Below, piece after piece: positions 31,165 through 44,262 of a stretch of DNA of 64,000 bases. Numbering within the stretch: position 1 is the stretch's first letter; the number at the start of each line of letters is the position of its first letter. The DNA is from Strongylocentrotus droebachiensis (Eukaryota > Echinodermata > Echinoidea > Camarodonta > Strongylocentrotidae), in the NCBI GenBank assembly GCA_035222895.1, contig JAVYIG010002734.1, positions 1 to 64,000 on the forward strand, in the 5' to 3' direction. The notes below the pieces were generated by a model. That model saw only the letters and a program-made list of their open reading frames with translations, was not told where the DNA came from and searched no databases. The translations under genes were made by a program, and so were the position numbers.

Positions 31165-31356
31165 GCAACTAGGACCTGTGTTATAAAGGTTTTAAACTAA
31201 TCCAGATTGATCACCCTCCAATCCTCCAATGGAGTCCACCAAAAGAGTCCTTTAATCACATGCACATTTATTGGAGATTATCTATCGGAGATTGTAAAGT
31301 TGTGATTGATATCACCATGTGATTAATTTCAAACAATCGCAACTCTTTATAAGACG
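31165..31356. repeat. Degenerate foldback remnant
   Basis: The right end CAATCGCAACTCTTTATAAGACGC then GGCCC and left AGGACCTGTGTTATAAAGG resemble the ends of the GGCCC-GTTxCATAAA foldback family, with decayed arms. Confidence 0.35.
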
Positions 31357-32335
31357 CGGCCCAGACCAATTCACGTTTTCTTGCAGCCATTGATCATATA
31401 CGAGCACAATATATTTAAGAGGGGTGACGGCTTGTGTCCTATCAATCATTGTCTAGTGTATGTCGCGAGCGAGCTTTTCGACGCTTTAATTCTGTTATGT
31501 TTGGTGACCTCCATTACACATTGCATTTTTAGGGCCATTTATGCCATTTGTCTTAAAATTCTATTATAAGGTGCATTTTTAAGGGGAAAAAATATACCAC
31601 CTCGCTGCCCGCATATGTTACTTTTAGCCTGAATATTGAGGTGCAGAATGACCCCCTCCCCCCACGTACTCCCTATGAATAATTGAACACGCACATTATC
31701 TTTACATATTTTTTTAACACAAACTTTTTAAAGCTTTTCGTGGTATTGTTTCATTTAAACTAATCTATAGACTATGAATTCATAGAAAATAAGATATTAT
31801 TAATAGATAGAAGTAAATTGCGTCATGAAATATGAATGATTGATGGACTAGGGAACATTAGGTCATAGTGAGACATTCAAAAAGCGGTCCCATCACATTT
31901 TTCCAAGTATGGTCTATTGAGTTGTGTAATGAGAGATACAGGAGGTGAAGAAAGAAAAAGAAATATATTATTGAGAGAGCCTTGCTCACCCGAATTAACG
32001 AGCTAATTTGAATTTAGCGTTCAACGACTTCATCTAATTTTAGAACACTATTCATTGAAGACGCGTGTGTAATTCGAGTAATGCAATGTAAGCTATTAAT
32101 CAAACCCCATACCACGAAGTTAAACGAGACAGACCTCTACTCATTGTGTTCTATAAACCCGTCTTAAAAGATGTCTGGAATGATTGCTGCGATTCCCAGG
32201 GTCCACTTCAATATTATTTTGTGGAATTATTTTCGTTCGTTTACCAAGAATTAAACGGTATTTTAAGATTCAATTAAAAGCTACAATGACTAATTATTCT
32301 ACCTTTACTTTTCTTTAAAGCTTTCTTTAAGATCT

Positions 32336-32480
32336 GGGCCCCGTTGCATAAAACTTACAATTGATGGTTACTTTGCCATCAATGGCAACTACCATGGAAA
32401 CAGTGCTCAACAGCAAATCAAAATCATGGTTTCCATGGTAGTTATTACCATCAATGGTAAGTTTTGTGCAACGTAGCCCT
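32336..32480. repeat. Foldback element, GTTGCAT family
   Basis: The ends GGGCCCCGTTGCATAAAACTT and AAGTTTTGTGCAACGTAGCCC are inverted. Inner arms with CCATCAATGGCAACTACCATGG and CCATGGTAGTTATTACCATC mirror each other, with each arm itself partly palindromic. Confidence 0.7.
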
Positions 32481-33167
32481 GAAAGATAAACAGGTGAAAA
32501 GGCTGGGACAAAATGTTGTTACCCCATCGGGTGAATATTGAGCTATGTAATATAATTATATTCCTGTATTAATCGAGAGCGGTTTAGTTTGAAACTTTTT
32601 AGTCTACCAAAAGAAAACATAATACATCTACTTGTATAAAGTTACTGAGACAGGCAGATGGGCAGCCTGGAAAAGGAATTAGAAGGAAAAAAACGAAGAT
32701 TGGGTGTTATACATGTAAGTATTATTCTTTTTCATTGTAAGATCCATTTTCTAAACCAGGCACTTTAGATCACGGGAAGGGGGAACCGACACGCGTCAAC
32801 ACCCCCCCCCCCCCCCATGAAACCCGATGTGCATTCAATAATTCCATTTGTCAAACTTGTGATGAACCCCCTCCCACCCCCTCCCCCAACTTTACACACT
32901 CCTTGATCCTCCCCTGCTTGAGATGTAGGTGTATTTTGACCGACTGAGGGTCCTGAACTTGGCATTTTAGAAACACGTGCCACCGATACACGTGACTACA
33001 TTTCCATTGGGACTGTCGATCTAGACTTTGAAAAATGCCATAGCCTCTTAAAGAACAAGATTGGATTTGGTAAGATTGAACAATACATTTTCAGAAATTT
33101 CCAGTAAAGGCCTAGTTTGTAATTTCATTGGAGACATATCATAGAACGAACTTTACATTAAAAGGAT

Positions 33168-33236
33168 GTCGTGGTTTAGTGGTTCATTCACTTGACACTC
33201 AATCCAAATGTTGTAGGTTCCAATCCGTCCTGAAAG
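33168..33236 (+). mobile_element. tRNA-like SINE head
   Basis: GTCGTGGTTTAGTGGTTCA (A box) and GTAGGTTCCAATCC (B box, one base off consensus) are spaced as in a tRNA. The fold is degenerate, so it is a SINE or tRNA-like remnant and not a working tRNA gene. Confidence 0.5.
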
Positions 33237-33482
33237 ATTGAGTTGATTTGATATCGTTTTTGATATTTTCAAACCACCCAATCCGCGGTCATTTATGTGT
33301 ACGCATATGCGTGTTCCAAGCACCCCCCTCCCCCTTTCAGCATAAGTCCGTTGTGTAAAGTCAATACGGGTAGACCTTTTTCTTTTGTTACCAGCCAGAT
33401 ATTTTGGGAACACGCATGCGGTCCCTCCGTTCCCGGAGGAGGGGGGGGGCGGGGTACTACATGATCATTCTTGACAAGATAA

Positions 33483-33770
33483 CTCGTTGACAGGTACCTC
33501 CAACATTTGCAAGATGCAATCGCAAGACCTCACCTCAACTATGTCTTTAAGATACGTCTGCCAGCGAAACACATGAAATGTGATCTGTATACTCTCTTAA
33601 TCGCATTTGACTGGTCTGGCTATGAAATATGTAATGTGAAATATTTTCACTGTAGACCTTTTGAGCAATGCATTATGGTGAGAAAATTTGGCAAGATTCC
33701 AGACTATATGCACGAACACCTGTGCAGATATGTGAATGCAGCGGCGGTCAACAGTTTGGATATATCCTAG
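33483..33770 (+). other. Unassigned open frame of about 95 codons
   Basis: A frame runs from about 33483 to TAG at 33768-33770 and contains HMKCDLYTLLIAFDWSGYEI and KIPDYMHEHLCRYVNAAAV. Its composition is more protein-like than its surroundings, and an AG (TTGACAG) lies at 33493. I recognise no domain and see no partner exons. It could be a lone exon, a repeat remnant or chance. Confidence 0.15.
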
Positions 33771-36119
33771 GATTGTATCTGAGTTTTTAGTTTAAAGTGT
33801 CTTTTTCACGTAATGAACTTGTAAGATCTTTTTTTAAATCTTAAAACATATTTTTGAGGTGATCAAAAAGCAATACCATTTCTATTTCATATAAAATGCA
33901 GAGAGAGAAGGGGTTACAGTTTTCATTCACCACATTTCATAAGTACCAATATGGAGACCAAAAGTTGGCACCCCCCAACAACAAGATGAATAGAAAAAGA
34001 AAGGTTGATTGATGAATCATTCAAAGACTATACATCACTTTCAAAACTATTTATTTACTGGTCTGTTTGTTTAGTGCTGAAAAGGATTTTACTGTCATGA
34101 CCAAATAATGATGGCAATTAAAAATACAAAGATGGGGCATGTTTACAGTCAATAGTTGACTGAGGCAAGGTCACAACACTTTCATCCACCTGGCTACTTA
34201 ACTGTTATCTGTTGTTTTAAAGATCATACATGCCCATTGTTCCGAGGTTACCTCTGATGGGAGCCGTTACATTGTAACTGAAGCAAATGGGCGATAGAAA
34301 ACAGGTTCATTTGATACAGACAATGGCTAGAATTCATCAACTCAATTCCTCTTCAAAATACAAAACATAACAAAACAATAAACACGATAAAAACGATGAT
34401 TTGAACCAACTGTGAAACAATGTCACTGAATGGTATTTAATTTATCGATACAGCTGGTATTATGACAGAAATGGTCTTTCAGTGGTACATAAACAAACGG
34501 AAAACATTGTATAACATATAATATTTACAACGAAGTATTACAGATCACCATTAAGTGTGCGAGTGTACATTACAATATAAATAAAAAGTATTGGAAGAAG
34601 AGCAAACAATGTGTTAACGAAATTATGAACAAGAGTGTGTTATGATTAAAAATACCCTACAACAAATAATAAATAGATAGATAAAAAATAAATGACAATA
34701 AGACTAAAAAAGATGGTATTACATCAACAACAGCAATAAGAATAATAACAATAATTAATCTCCTACTACTACTAATAATAATGAAAATAATATTTATAAT
34801 TTATAATAACAACAACAATAATAATATATTAATAATAATAAAAATGACTAATAATTCAACTGCCTAATAGTCAATGTAAATACATGGGCAATGGTTTTGT
34901 TTTGGAATGAGATAACACACACATAATGGCATTTGACCTACATTCATTGCGTCCGCCCAAACTTGGTACAAGAGGATTTTGACAATAATTTGTGTAAAGC
35001 CTGCTGTTCAGTCATTCTTGGCAGCACAATTATGAAAATGATATCACCAGACACGGTTTTATTTCTTCTTTACAATAAAATATGATACAAGGTTGATTAG
35101 ATGCTACCAAATTTTGGTGCAACTTTTTTGTTGGATACGCACCAACTTCAATAACCAACTTCAAAGTTGTAATCCAAGCATAAAGTAACCTTGCCCTATA
35201 AGTATGTGGGACACGTAAAAAACAAAATAAAATCCAAAACAAAACGAAACAGATCAAAACTCCAGCAAAATGTGATAAGATGTGACGAAAACTACAGATG
35301 GCAATCCCAAATGAAAAGAGTTTTTTTTTTTTTGCAAAGTTGTTGCTGAGCTGAGGGTTAATCACAATGTTACAATTTTTCAAGTGCGATTTTGTATTAC
35401 TAACATAGGGGTGTTTACGTTTCCATTTTGAAATCATGAACGCGAAATAAGACACTGTCTCGACGCTTACTTTGTTTGTTTTAGTTTTGTTATTCTTATT
35501 GTATTCACGTGTAAATCTTAAACCTTATTTGGTCTTGGTTTGTTTTGTTTCTCTCTATTTAACCTCTTGTCAAATCCTTCGTCCTAAGCATTTAGTTTTT
35601 GTTTCGTCAAAAAAAGACTATGCGAGCCTTGCAAGGGTCATCATGATATTTTCCGCTCCGTTTTGAAAATAAATGAAACCCCGTAAAGTGGTTAGTCAAT
35701 CTGTCCGACCACCCACCCCCTCCCCCAAACAAAATATGTCTTTTTAATTTGTGTGACGTCACTGAATATTTTACTGATATGCAATAATAACGGACCGTCC
35801 GAATTGGGCTATTCTTCGGGGCGCTACGATAAAACAATCGTCTCCCAGGGTAGCCTTACAGCCTATGAATATCCCCAGGTCAGCCCTGCATAGTTGAGAT
35901 TCCAGGGTTGCCTGGGCGATGCAATGCGGGAATATACATCAGTGTATACATCAGTGTATCTGACTTTCTAACGAAATTCTCCATGATATTGATAAAACTG
36001 TTAGCTGTATCTTTCTGGAATTGAAGCCAGCGTTCCTTTCTCTGGAACTCATTTTCAGCCCATAAATCCAGGTTTTAGTCCTAGTTTAAATGTAAATACT
36101 GATTTTTTTTTCATGTATG
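33771..36119. other. Non-coding AT-rich stretch
   Basis: (AAT)n-like text lies at about 34720-34855. I see no gene or clear element. Confidence 0.4.
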
Positions 36120-36503
36120 TTATAGGGATCGTTTAACAATGTTAATCTGAGATACACGGCCCTAAGTGTTATCAGTGTCTGTGATATGGTGTAATATTGA
36201 AGCCCTAAAAAAATTGCGCTTCAAAATGATCAAGAAGTGCCTCAAAAAAGTAAAAATCTTAGAGTGACCGGTTATACCATACTCGTTTTCCCCAATAGAC
36301 TGTAGTGTTATGAAAACCGTCAGGCGAACGGTTTTCAAAATTTGTAATTCCAATCATAAATATCTTGATAATCAGACAGGCGATCGGCTTGTAAAAGTCA
36401 TGGGGTTCCTGACTGACCTAAAGGTTTATAATTATCATTGCATCATGAGCTAAATCCAGAATTTTGTTTCAGAATCTGAGTCAAAGTTACCGGATCCCTT
36501 TAA
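36120..36503 (+). mobile_element. TTAA-flanked element, family 2, copy 2
   Basis: Nearly identical to 30447-30832, in the same orientation. The left TTAA has become TTAT. Confidence 0.8.
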
Positions 36504-36661
36504 GCCGAATCGCTAATATATTACGTGCGTTATAAAAAAATGGTAATGTCTTGATAATGAACTGTTTGATTTAGATTATTTCATTTATCATAATTAAATC
36601 TTTAGGGAAGCCCAATCAGCTTTAGTGCTGTTCTCTCTGAGGACAATTCTTATCACCTTCT

Positions 36662-36728
36662 TATTAGTATCGGGCTGGGATTTGAACCCTGAGAGCCAAG
36701 TGAATGAATGGCTATACCACGACACCAC
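36662..36728 (-). mobile_element. tRNA-like SINE head
   Basis: On the minus strand, GTGTCGTGGTATAGCCATTC (A-box side) and AGGGTTCAAATCCCAG (B box) have tRNA spacing. It is related to the heads at 33168 and 55862. Confidence 0.5.
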
Positions 36729-36972
36729 CACTGAAAAATATTACCTGCCCGAAAATATGAAATAGCCAATATAGAAATGGTCATTGAACGGGGGGGGGGG
36801 GGGTGGGCTGTCTGCCCCCAAGTCTCCTCTTTCCAAGCTTGGCATATTATGAGAATGTGAGGAGACCCTGAGAGAGTGGTGCCCTACATTGCAGGCCAAG
36901 ACACTGGGTGAACCTTCGTCTTGGTTTATTTGTATGTTGTTGTTCTCGTTTTTTTTTTATCTCTCAGCCCCC

Positions 36973-37146
36973 CCCCCCCTCTCTCTCTCTCTCTCCCTCT
37001 CTCTCTCTCTATCTCTCTCTCTCTCTTTCCTCTTTCCTCTTTCTCTCTTTCTCTCTCTCTCTCACCCTCTTTCGCTATTTCTCTCTCTCTCTCTCTATCT
37101 CTCTCTCTCCCTCTTTCTCTATCTTTCCTCTTTCTCTCTTTCTCTG
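36973..37146 (+). repeat. Long TC/TTTC microsatellite
   Basis: About 170 bp of (TC)n with CCTCTTTC interruptions follows a C run. Ser/Leu frames here are repeat artefacts. Confidence 0.9.
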
Positions 37147-38082
37147 TCCATGTCATGTGCATTTATGCATGTGTTTTTTTTTTATTTTATTGTGAGCTAA
37201 AGTATTCAAGCACGCTTCATACATTTAACAATGATTACATTTCATGTCTGTGTCCATAATTTCCTTATCCACGAGCCACAGACATCTCTCCATCTCCCCC
37301 TTAAACGATGAGACTAATCATTTGTAATGTTTGGTAAAAATATGGCAAATAGTAAATAAACGTACAATGTAGGACATTTGCTGCACGTAGTTGCCATTCA
37401 TTTACACTATAAATATTGGATTCTTTTTTTGTTTTTCCGTTTGTTCTTTGGGTTTTTTTTTGCGGCTCTTTAAAGCTTTTCGTGCATGGTGTAACACGTG
37501 TTAGATAAACGATATACTCAATTCTAAATTGGTCAGTACAATATTAGGTTTGTAAATATTTATTGATAAGTTTACAACAATGTTGGCAATAATGCAAAAA
37601 TCCGCGATTTCACCGAAAGACCTAGATTGAAGGATAACTACAAGACAAGTGTGAATCATTTGAATTGAATGGTTGCCGTTAATCAGAAATCACAATCCCT
37701 AAATACGATAAAATTCATCAAAACTGACGGAGAGATTCGACTTTGCGCAATCTAGATCATGATTAGTTAATGCATAATGATTATCCTTGAATACTATGAT
37801 GGGAAATCCTGTATGCTCAACGGCCTTGATATATATTTGTGTTCTCAACAAGTAATACGATTATCCAATGCAACCTGGTCTTGATATAACAATAGAATCA
37901 ATGTCGTTTTATCTGCGGTAAGTTTAATTAGTGATTAAGTGGACTGGTGTGTACTTCTATTTGGTTTTGGCAAGCGATTTGGTTAATAATGCTTTTTATC
38001 TATTGCTTTATAGGCTATTGATTATGTGGGCAAACAAATTTAGATAAGACACTCGACACATCCCTGCCACGTGCATCTATAG
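37147..38082. other. Non-coding stretch, no feature seen
   Basis: I see AT-rich sequence without recognisable gene or repeat. Confidence 0.35.
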
Positions 38083-38508
38083 CAGTGGCGGATCCAGGGG
38101 GGGCCGGGGGGCCCGGGCACCCCCCCCCCCCTTGAGAAAAAAATCACGTAAAATCACGCGATTTTTACCTTTTTTGGGGGTTGGGCCCCCCCCCCCCCCT
38201 GGCGCTCAAGGGGGGGGGTGCAAATTTTAAAATTTTCGAGGACCCCCCCAAAAAAAAAAAATGTGCTCACTACCCCCCCCCCCCCCCCCCCCCCCCCCCC
38301 CACTGAGCGACTTTTCGGCTGGCTGAGTCGTTGCGATTTTTTTTTGGACTCCGAAAAAAAAAAAAAAAAAAGTGTCCGCTTACCCCCCCCCCCCCCCCCC
38401 CCCTACTGAGCGACTTTTCGGCCGGCGCGATTTTCAAATTTTCGGGAGCAAAAAAAAAAAAAAAGTTGGGCCCCCCCCCCCCCCTTAGAAATCCTGGATC
38501 CGCGCCTG
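38083..38508. mobile_element. hAT-like non-autonomous element with internal duplication
   Basis: The element begins CAGTGGCGGATCCAGG, ends CTGGATCCGCGCCTG and is flanked by the exact 8-bp repeat ATCTATAG. It is an inverted relative of 7964-8288. The segment ACTGAGCGACTTTTCGG occurs twice inside, separated by poly-C and poly-A runs, so an internal duplication has lengthened it. Confidence 0.8.
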
Positions 38509-39554
38509 ATCTATAGAAGCATGTAATATGTACGTGCAGTATGATCGACGTGATTGATCATACAAGTGTCTAATTTATGAAATATGTACAGGTGTACATA
38601 TCTTATTTAATGATTAAGAAATTAAGTCTAATATCAGTCTCTTTTGTCACCTGCTTGTTGATTAGATTTACTCATTTTGGGGAAGGGAGTCATTCTTTCT
38701 GATATTATGTATTTTCGTAATTCCTACGGATAGTTTTACCATTTAAGATGAAATTACTTTTCACTCCAAAAGATACAGACTTTTGCATTAGGTATTGAAA
38801 GTATTCTTCGGGTGTATCGCATAAACCATTGAAACATACCTTCCATCATGTTTGTCCTTAAGCATTTTGGAAATTGCTTCCATGTTTTTGGGGTATGTTT
38901 TGCCTTGGTGCATCTTTTAAATGTTTAAATCTTAAAAGGGATTTAATTCATTATACGGTTGATACGGTGAAATTTAGATGAATACTTTGGCTGAAAACCA
39001 GAAGGGCCATGCATTGTGAATGCTAACAAATTCCAAATATATTTATAAAGGTTACCCCAAACTTTAACCCTTAAGATGTGTTTAATCATTTTATTTTAAG
39101 ACATATTTATCCATCTTCTCATAGCAGAAACAAACTGGATTACAATGACGTTGATATTTCGGTTATAGGACTATTACCCCCTAAATAATCACCCCGGCCA
39201 ATTCTCAGAGGGACAACCCCCCCCCCCCCCCCCGAGGACAATTGCCCCCCCTAAGACAATAGCCAAAAGACATGACATCATGTGCGAATCCCCCTCCCCC
39301 ATATACACACACACGCACACTCACTACGTGCATGTTCTGTAATATTAACATGACTTATTCACATAATTGCGACTTAACCAAAATGTTCCTATTGACATTA
39401 CTGTTGAACTAAGTTAATGACATATGTTTCTTTTGCAAACGAGTATAATTTTTGCCACGTCATATCTTTCTAAATGTACTATGAAATTTTATTTTAACTG
39501 TTCTGTATATATAAACGTTATGCTTGTTGATGTAAATATGTTCATGTTTATTCA

Positions 39555-39628
39555 GGGCCCCATGGAAGACCGTTACTTATTGGTGAAAGGGCTACCCTGA
39601 CAAAAGATTAGAAATAAATAAATAAATA
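39555..39628 (+). mobile_element. Non-LTR retrotransposon 3' UTR and tail
   Basis: GGGCCCCATGGAAGACCG ... GGGCTACCCTG followed by an (AAATA)n tail resembles the 3' end of CR1/L2-like elements. No coding part is visible upstream. Confidence 0.45.
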
Positions 39629-41796
39629 TTTTTTTTTTAAATCCGGGGAGCGTGAGAAGGTTGGTCTAAAATGTGCAGCTGATCCACGTGTCTTGCGTTC
39701 CGATACTTAGCTAATCCAGTTTGATTGTGATACTAATCGTCTGTTTACCTATTTGTTCTTCGGTTAAAGTGGTTAGTTAATTTCAATTAGCCTATGTATT
39801 CAGTGGTAATGAGATAAAGATGAGAGATTAAATGTCCCAGGGTCCTCCATGTTAAAGGGCAATCTAACCCTTGTATCAATCACCTTGGTATGGAAGCAAC
39901 AAAAAAAAAAGTTTTAAAACAAACCAGGCGAACAATGAGGGAATTTTTGAGTGTTTGACATAATTTATGAGATCACTAAATCCATGTGAGTCTCACATTG
40001 GTAATTTGGTCAGTGGATTGTATGACAACTCTCCCGTTTGTCTTGTTCAAAAATGTTATACATTTATTTGTCTTTAAGTGCCTTCTCCCTCGGATCACTA
40101 CTCAGAATATATTATGGATAGCGTATTATTATACTATAGTCTGTAGGGCTTCTAAAATGAAAAGATCCTTCTGAATCGTACATTTTGAAGAAAAATGACA
40201 TTAAAATTAATGTTGTTGTTGTTGAAACAAATGGGGAAAAAAACAGGAACTCTATCACGGCGACATTATCTATTTAGCCAATTTGAAAAGCTCATACGTA
40301 TATAGAGAATACGACCTCTCATTTTTCGAAATTCATTACTCTCTTATTTGTATAAGATCTAATTCAAACTAATCTATTTCACCAGTCTGCTCATCTTAGT
40401 TTCTGCTCTCTATTAGTAGTAGGATTTTCTTTTGAACGCCCATTGATTTTTACACTCACTGTCTCACTCGATCCACAGCGTGTAATAGTTGTTACACATG
40501 CATAATATCCCTCTTTTTATGACAGCCCTTTTCCCCAAAAATAAATCTCATGATAATGTTACATTCATGATAAAACTGTAAAAGATTGAAAATGTATTTT
40601 GTATAGACCTCATATATTGAACAATTATGATTCCTAATGAAAAGTCATGGTATTTAATATTAATTGTTTTGCTGATTTGTGTAGTGGGGATGTTCGACTC
40701 TTCAAAACCTTTTTCTTTTTCACAACATTATTCGTGATTACAAGATAGATTGCCCCTTTAAAAGGAACGGTGATTGACATGGTATTCAAGATTATAGCCC
40801 CTTTCAAAATCAAGTGCAACGATCATTCCTAATTAATATTTACTTAGCGTATTTGCAGTTGAGACAATGAACTGATTACAGTACATCTCCTGTCAAAGAG
40901 CCGATGAAACAATCACTTCAGAACAAAAAATTACGTTATCTTGTAATCCGGTCAGACCTAACCAAACTGGTTCTAAATTAAGAAATGCTAGCTCAAAAAT
41001 GCGAGGAATTCTATTTCAAAAGCTTAATGTAATGTACCTATATTGCTTTATGTCCTGTCATCGGTTGTGTAGGTGATTTTGACAGCTTTATGACAGATAT
41101 ATGTTTGACTATTTGAGTCATTTCTGTTTCGAAAGACCAATGATTTGTATGGATCTCCTCCATGTTTTCATTTTCATATCATCATGTTTTCCGGTATGCT
41201 GTACTGCATTGTAAAATGGAATATGAAATAAACGTGAATTAAAGTAATATAACCTGTATAATTATCTTAAATTGTAAGCGTGCTTGGTTTCTTAAAAGTC
41301 AAGTCAAGTAATGTGTTCCATTCTACAGTACATAGCCGAGGAAAATAAGAGTTACTTTTATTAATACACCCTGTTTTTCCTGCCAGGTGGATTTCAGAAC
41401 AAGGCGCTGTACCGTGGGGCATTGCTTTATCATTATAATGCATATGCATTACCGCCATCACTTGTATATTATTGGACAGTTCTTAATTCACCTTCACCAC
41501 AAAGCGAGCATCATTCAGTGGGTCATGAATAATGCTGGAAAAAGTGAAATTGCTTTTCTTATTTTTTTAAACGATAATACGCGCATGTTGAACATTTACA
41601 ATTATCAAAAATGCATGCTATAGTAATGTAATGTGATAATACAGAGACAGGGAGCATTGGAGAGAGATATGAAGATTATCGAGATAGAGAGAGAGGAGAA
41701 GAATGGGTGCACTGTACAAAAAATAATAGTCGAAATAACTCAATAAAATTGAGGAAAAGAATTGCCTTATTTTTATTAAGTAAATATTACGGCATC
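39629..41796. other. Non-coding stretch, no feature seen
   Basis: I see only AT-rich sequence with short frames. Confidence 0.35.
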
Positions 41797-41991
41797 TTAA
41801 AGCGTATCTGCCATAGTTTACAGGAGGGATTAGACTGCCCTGCAAGGTCACTGGACAGGTGGTTATCTCATTAACTCAGCTCTCAGTTAACATAAGAAAA
41901 AGAGGATCATGGGGGACCAATAATCACCGATTAGGCATGGTTTGTTATATAGAGGGCGCAAGTAGCTACAAGTAGTGCAGTGGGCCTTTAA
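41797..41991 (+). mobile_element. TTAA-flanked MITE, copy 2
   Basis: Bounded by TTAA on both sides. It starts TTAAAGCGTATCTGCC and ends TGCAGTGGGCCTTTAA. It matches copies at 16534-16719 (inverted) and 59506-59700. Confidence 0.8.
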
Positions 41992-43179
41992 GTAGAATTT
42001 ACTTATTTTGCTGAATACATTTTTACTCAGTTAAATCGAGTTACATTAACGTAAATAATTTAAGTATTGTAATCATTTTAGATAATTAAAAAAAAAGCTA
42101 TGATAGGATTACATATTGCACGATTTGGTACCCATCTAATCTAACAAGTAACATCCACTAATCATTCACTACTTCTATTTAAGATTTAATCGTATATATA
42201 TATCTACCACCATCACAAACTATTACATACGCTTCAATTCGACACATATTGAAAGGCTCCAAATTTTATATATACTTGATCGTAGCATCTTAAAAGGAAA
42301 ATTGGTTGACAATTTCCTGAAATATCAAGTTTTGATTTGTTTTGAACTGGGTAACAATTAAAAATTGTCTTGTCTTTGCTTAGCCATGTTAAATGAATTA
42401 ATAAATGTTTTAAAGTCCTTAAATTTTCATTCAACCACAAAAAAGAATTGTTTTATTTAAAAAAGAGTTTAATTTGGTCTTAATGAATATTCATAAATTA
42501 TGTAAATATTTCTATTACGCACTGCATCGGTCCTTACTTTAAAAAGATAAGAATAATCAACATAAATTGTTTGAGTAATACGTATAATTTCTGATTTTGA
42601 GTTAAAATTACTAAATTTATACAAGCTGAAATTACTTAAAGTTCTTATGTATTTGATTTTACTTAAATATTCCACGTATGTTCTACTAAATTGAAAGTTT
42701 GAGTTAGCAAGACTTAAATTTAGTGCGTAAGTGGCAAAACTAATGTTTTCAAGTAAATTCTACATGGAAAAAATACGTAAAAATTACCAATGAACAATTT
42801 TTTTTTTTACAGTGTGTAGGGGTAATAGATAGTTGGAGACATTTATATCTACGTTTTGTTATTATTTTTATAACATACGACATCTTACGTAAAATTCATT
42901 TCAATGATTTTCATGATTTATATGATATATATATTGATGATTTTGATACAGTACAATACAATACAAAACAATACAATGAAATAAAATACATCAGCGAGGA
43001 ACAATTTTCGACATTGTATCTACACAAATTTGAGTGTAGGCCAAATATTTATAGTTTAAGTTAATAACTATACTTTGCCTCAATCAGGTTGAAATGATTG
43101 GATGTTTAGCGAGACAAAAGGATGGAAAAGGCAAGAACACTGAGAAGAAGAGAAGAGGCAAACGTACGAGCGTGTGTGA

Positions 43180-43452
43180 GATAAAGAGAGAAAGAGAGAG
43201 GGAGAGAGAGAGAGAGAGAGAGAGAAAGAAAGACGGAAAAAGAGAGATAGAAAAAATGGAAAACGAGGGGAAGTTGGAAAAACAAAATAAAGAAAAAAAG
43301 AGGGGTGGTTGTTGATAGAAGGGAAAAGAGAGGAAGGTTGTGTTACTCATATAAATAGAAAGACGAGAGTTAAAATAGAGAGAGAGAGAGAAATAGAGAG
43401 AGAAAAAAATAGAGATAGAGAGAAAGAGAAAGAGAGGGAGAGAGAGAGATGA
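43180..43452 (+). repeat. GA-rich microsatellite tract
   Basis: (GA)n and GAAA/GAGG runs with interruptions extend over about 270 bp. The long minus-strand Ser/Leu/Phe frame is a repeat artefact. Confidence 0.9.
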
Positions 43453-44227
43453 AAAGATAAAATGAGGGAGGGAGAGTGGGGCGAGAGGTAGAACCAGACA
43501 GCCACAGTCAAACCTCAGATGACAAAAGTAGACCTTAGACAGAAGATAAATACACAAGGTGTCTTAACTGACCTGAACCCAGCTAGCCTTTATACTTCAA
43601 ATTGATTCACACATGAGAAGTATAATTCACGATTGCTCTGAGAGTAGACCCGCCCAGTGACTTTCATCACCATGATTTAAATTCTCCTTAAACAATTTGA
43701 CAAGGGGAATTTTTTTTTTTTTTAAATACTATATGAGGTTAACATTTTTGGCTAACGGCCGATGATACTGTACGAAGGGTGGGGGCTGTTGGTCTTTTTA
43801 TGCCATGGAAAAATATCGGTTTTCCATGCTATTTTTCCAACCAATGGATGGGGCGGCTTCCTCGGACCCCTTGATCTGGCTTATTCATGTATTACTATAT
43901 GATGTCATATTGTCGACTTGGCTGGTGTGATTAAAGCACTAGTCATTTGGTAGTCGGCCTTCGGTGTCGTCACACAGGAGGTGTCAATGCAGTCGGCGCA
44001 GCTAGAATTGGCTCGCGCGACAGACCATGTGCCAGTCTACAATTATTGTGTTCGCGTGTCAAATCGTATTCACACTACCACAAACCATTCAAGATAGACT
44101 TGATACGAAATTCTTCTTTGGAGATAAAAAAAAGCCTTTAGATTTATGAAAATGTTTTTAAAAAATTGTCAAATTTATTATTGTCAAAGATTTTGTTGTT
44201 GATATAAATAGTATTGAAATATGTGCA

Positions 44228-44262
44228 CATCTCTCTCTCTCTCTCTCTCTCTCCCTCTCTTT
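44228..44262 (+). repeat. CT microsatellite
   Basis: A short (CT)n run with one interruption. Confidence 0.9.

Noticed and set aside
33168-33236. Working tRNA gene
   Set aside because: A and B boxes are present, but the stems do not pair well and the B box is off consensus; a SINE-type remnant fits better. The same holds for 36662-36728 and 55862-55935.
43084-43557. 157-codon Ser/Leu/Phe frame on the minus strand
   Set aside because: It is the translation of a GA/TC microsatellite, with no domain.
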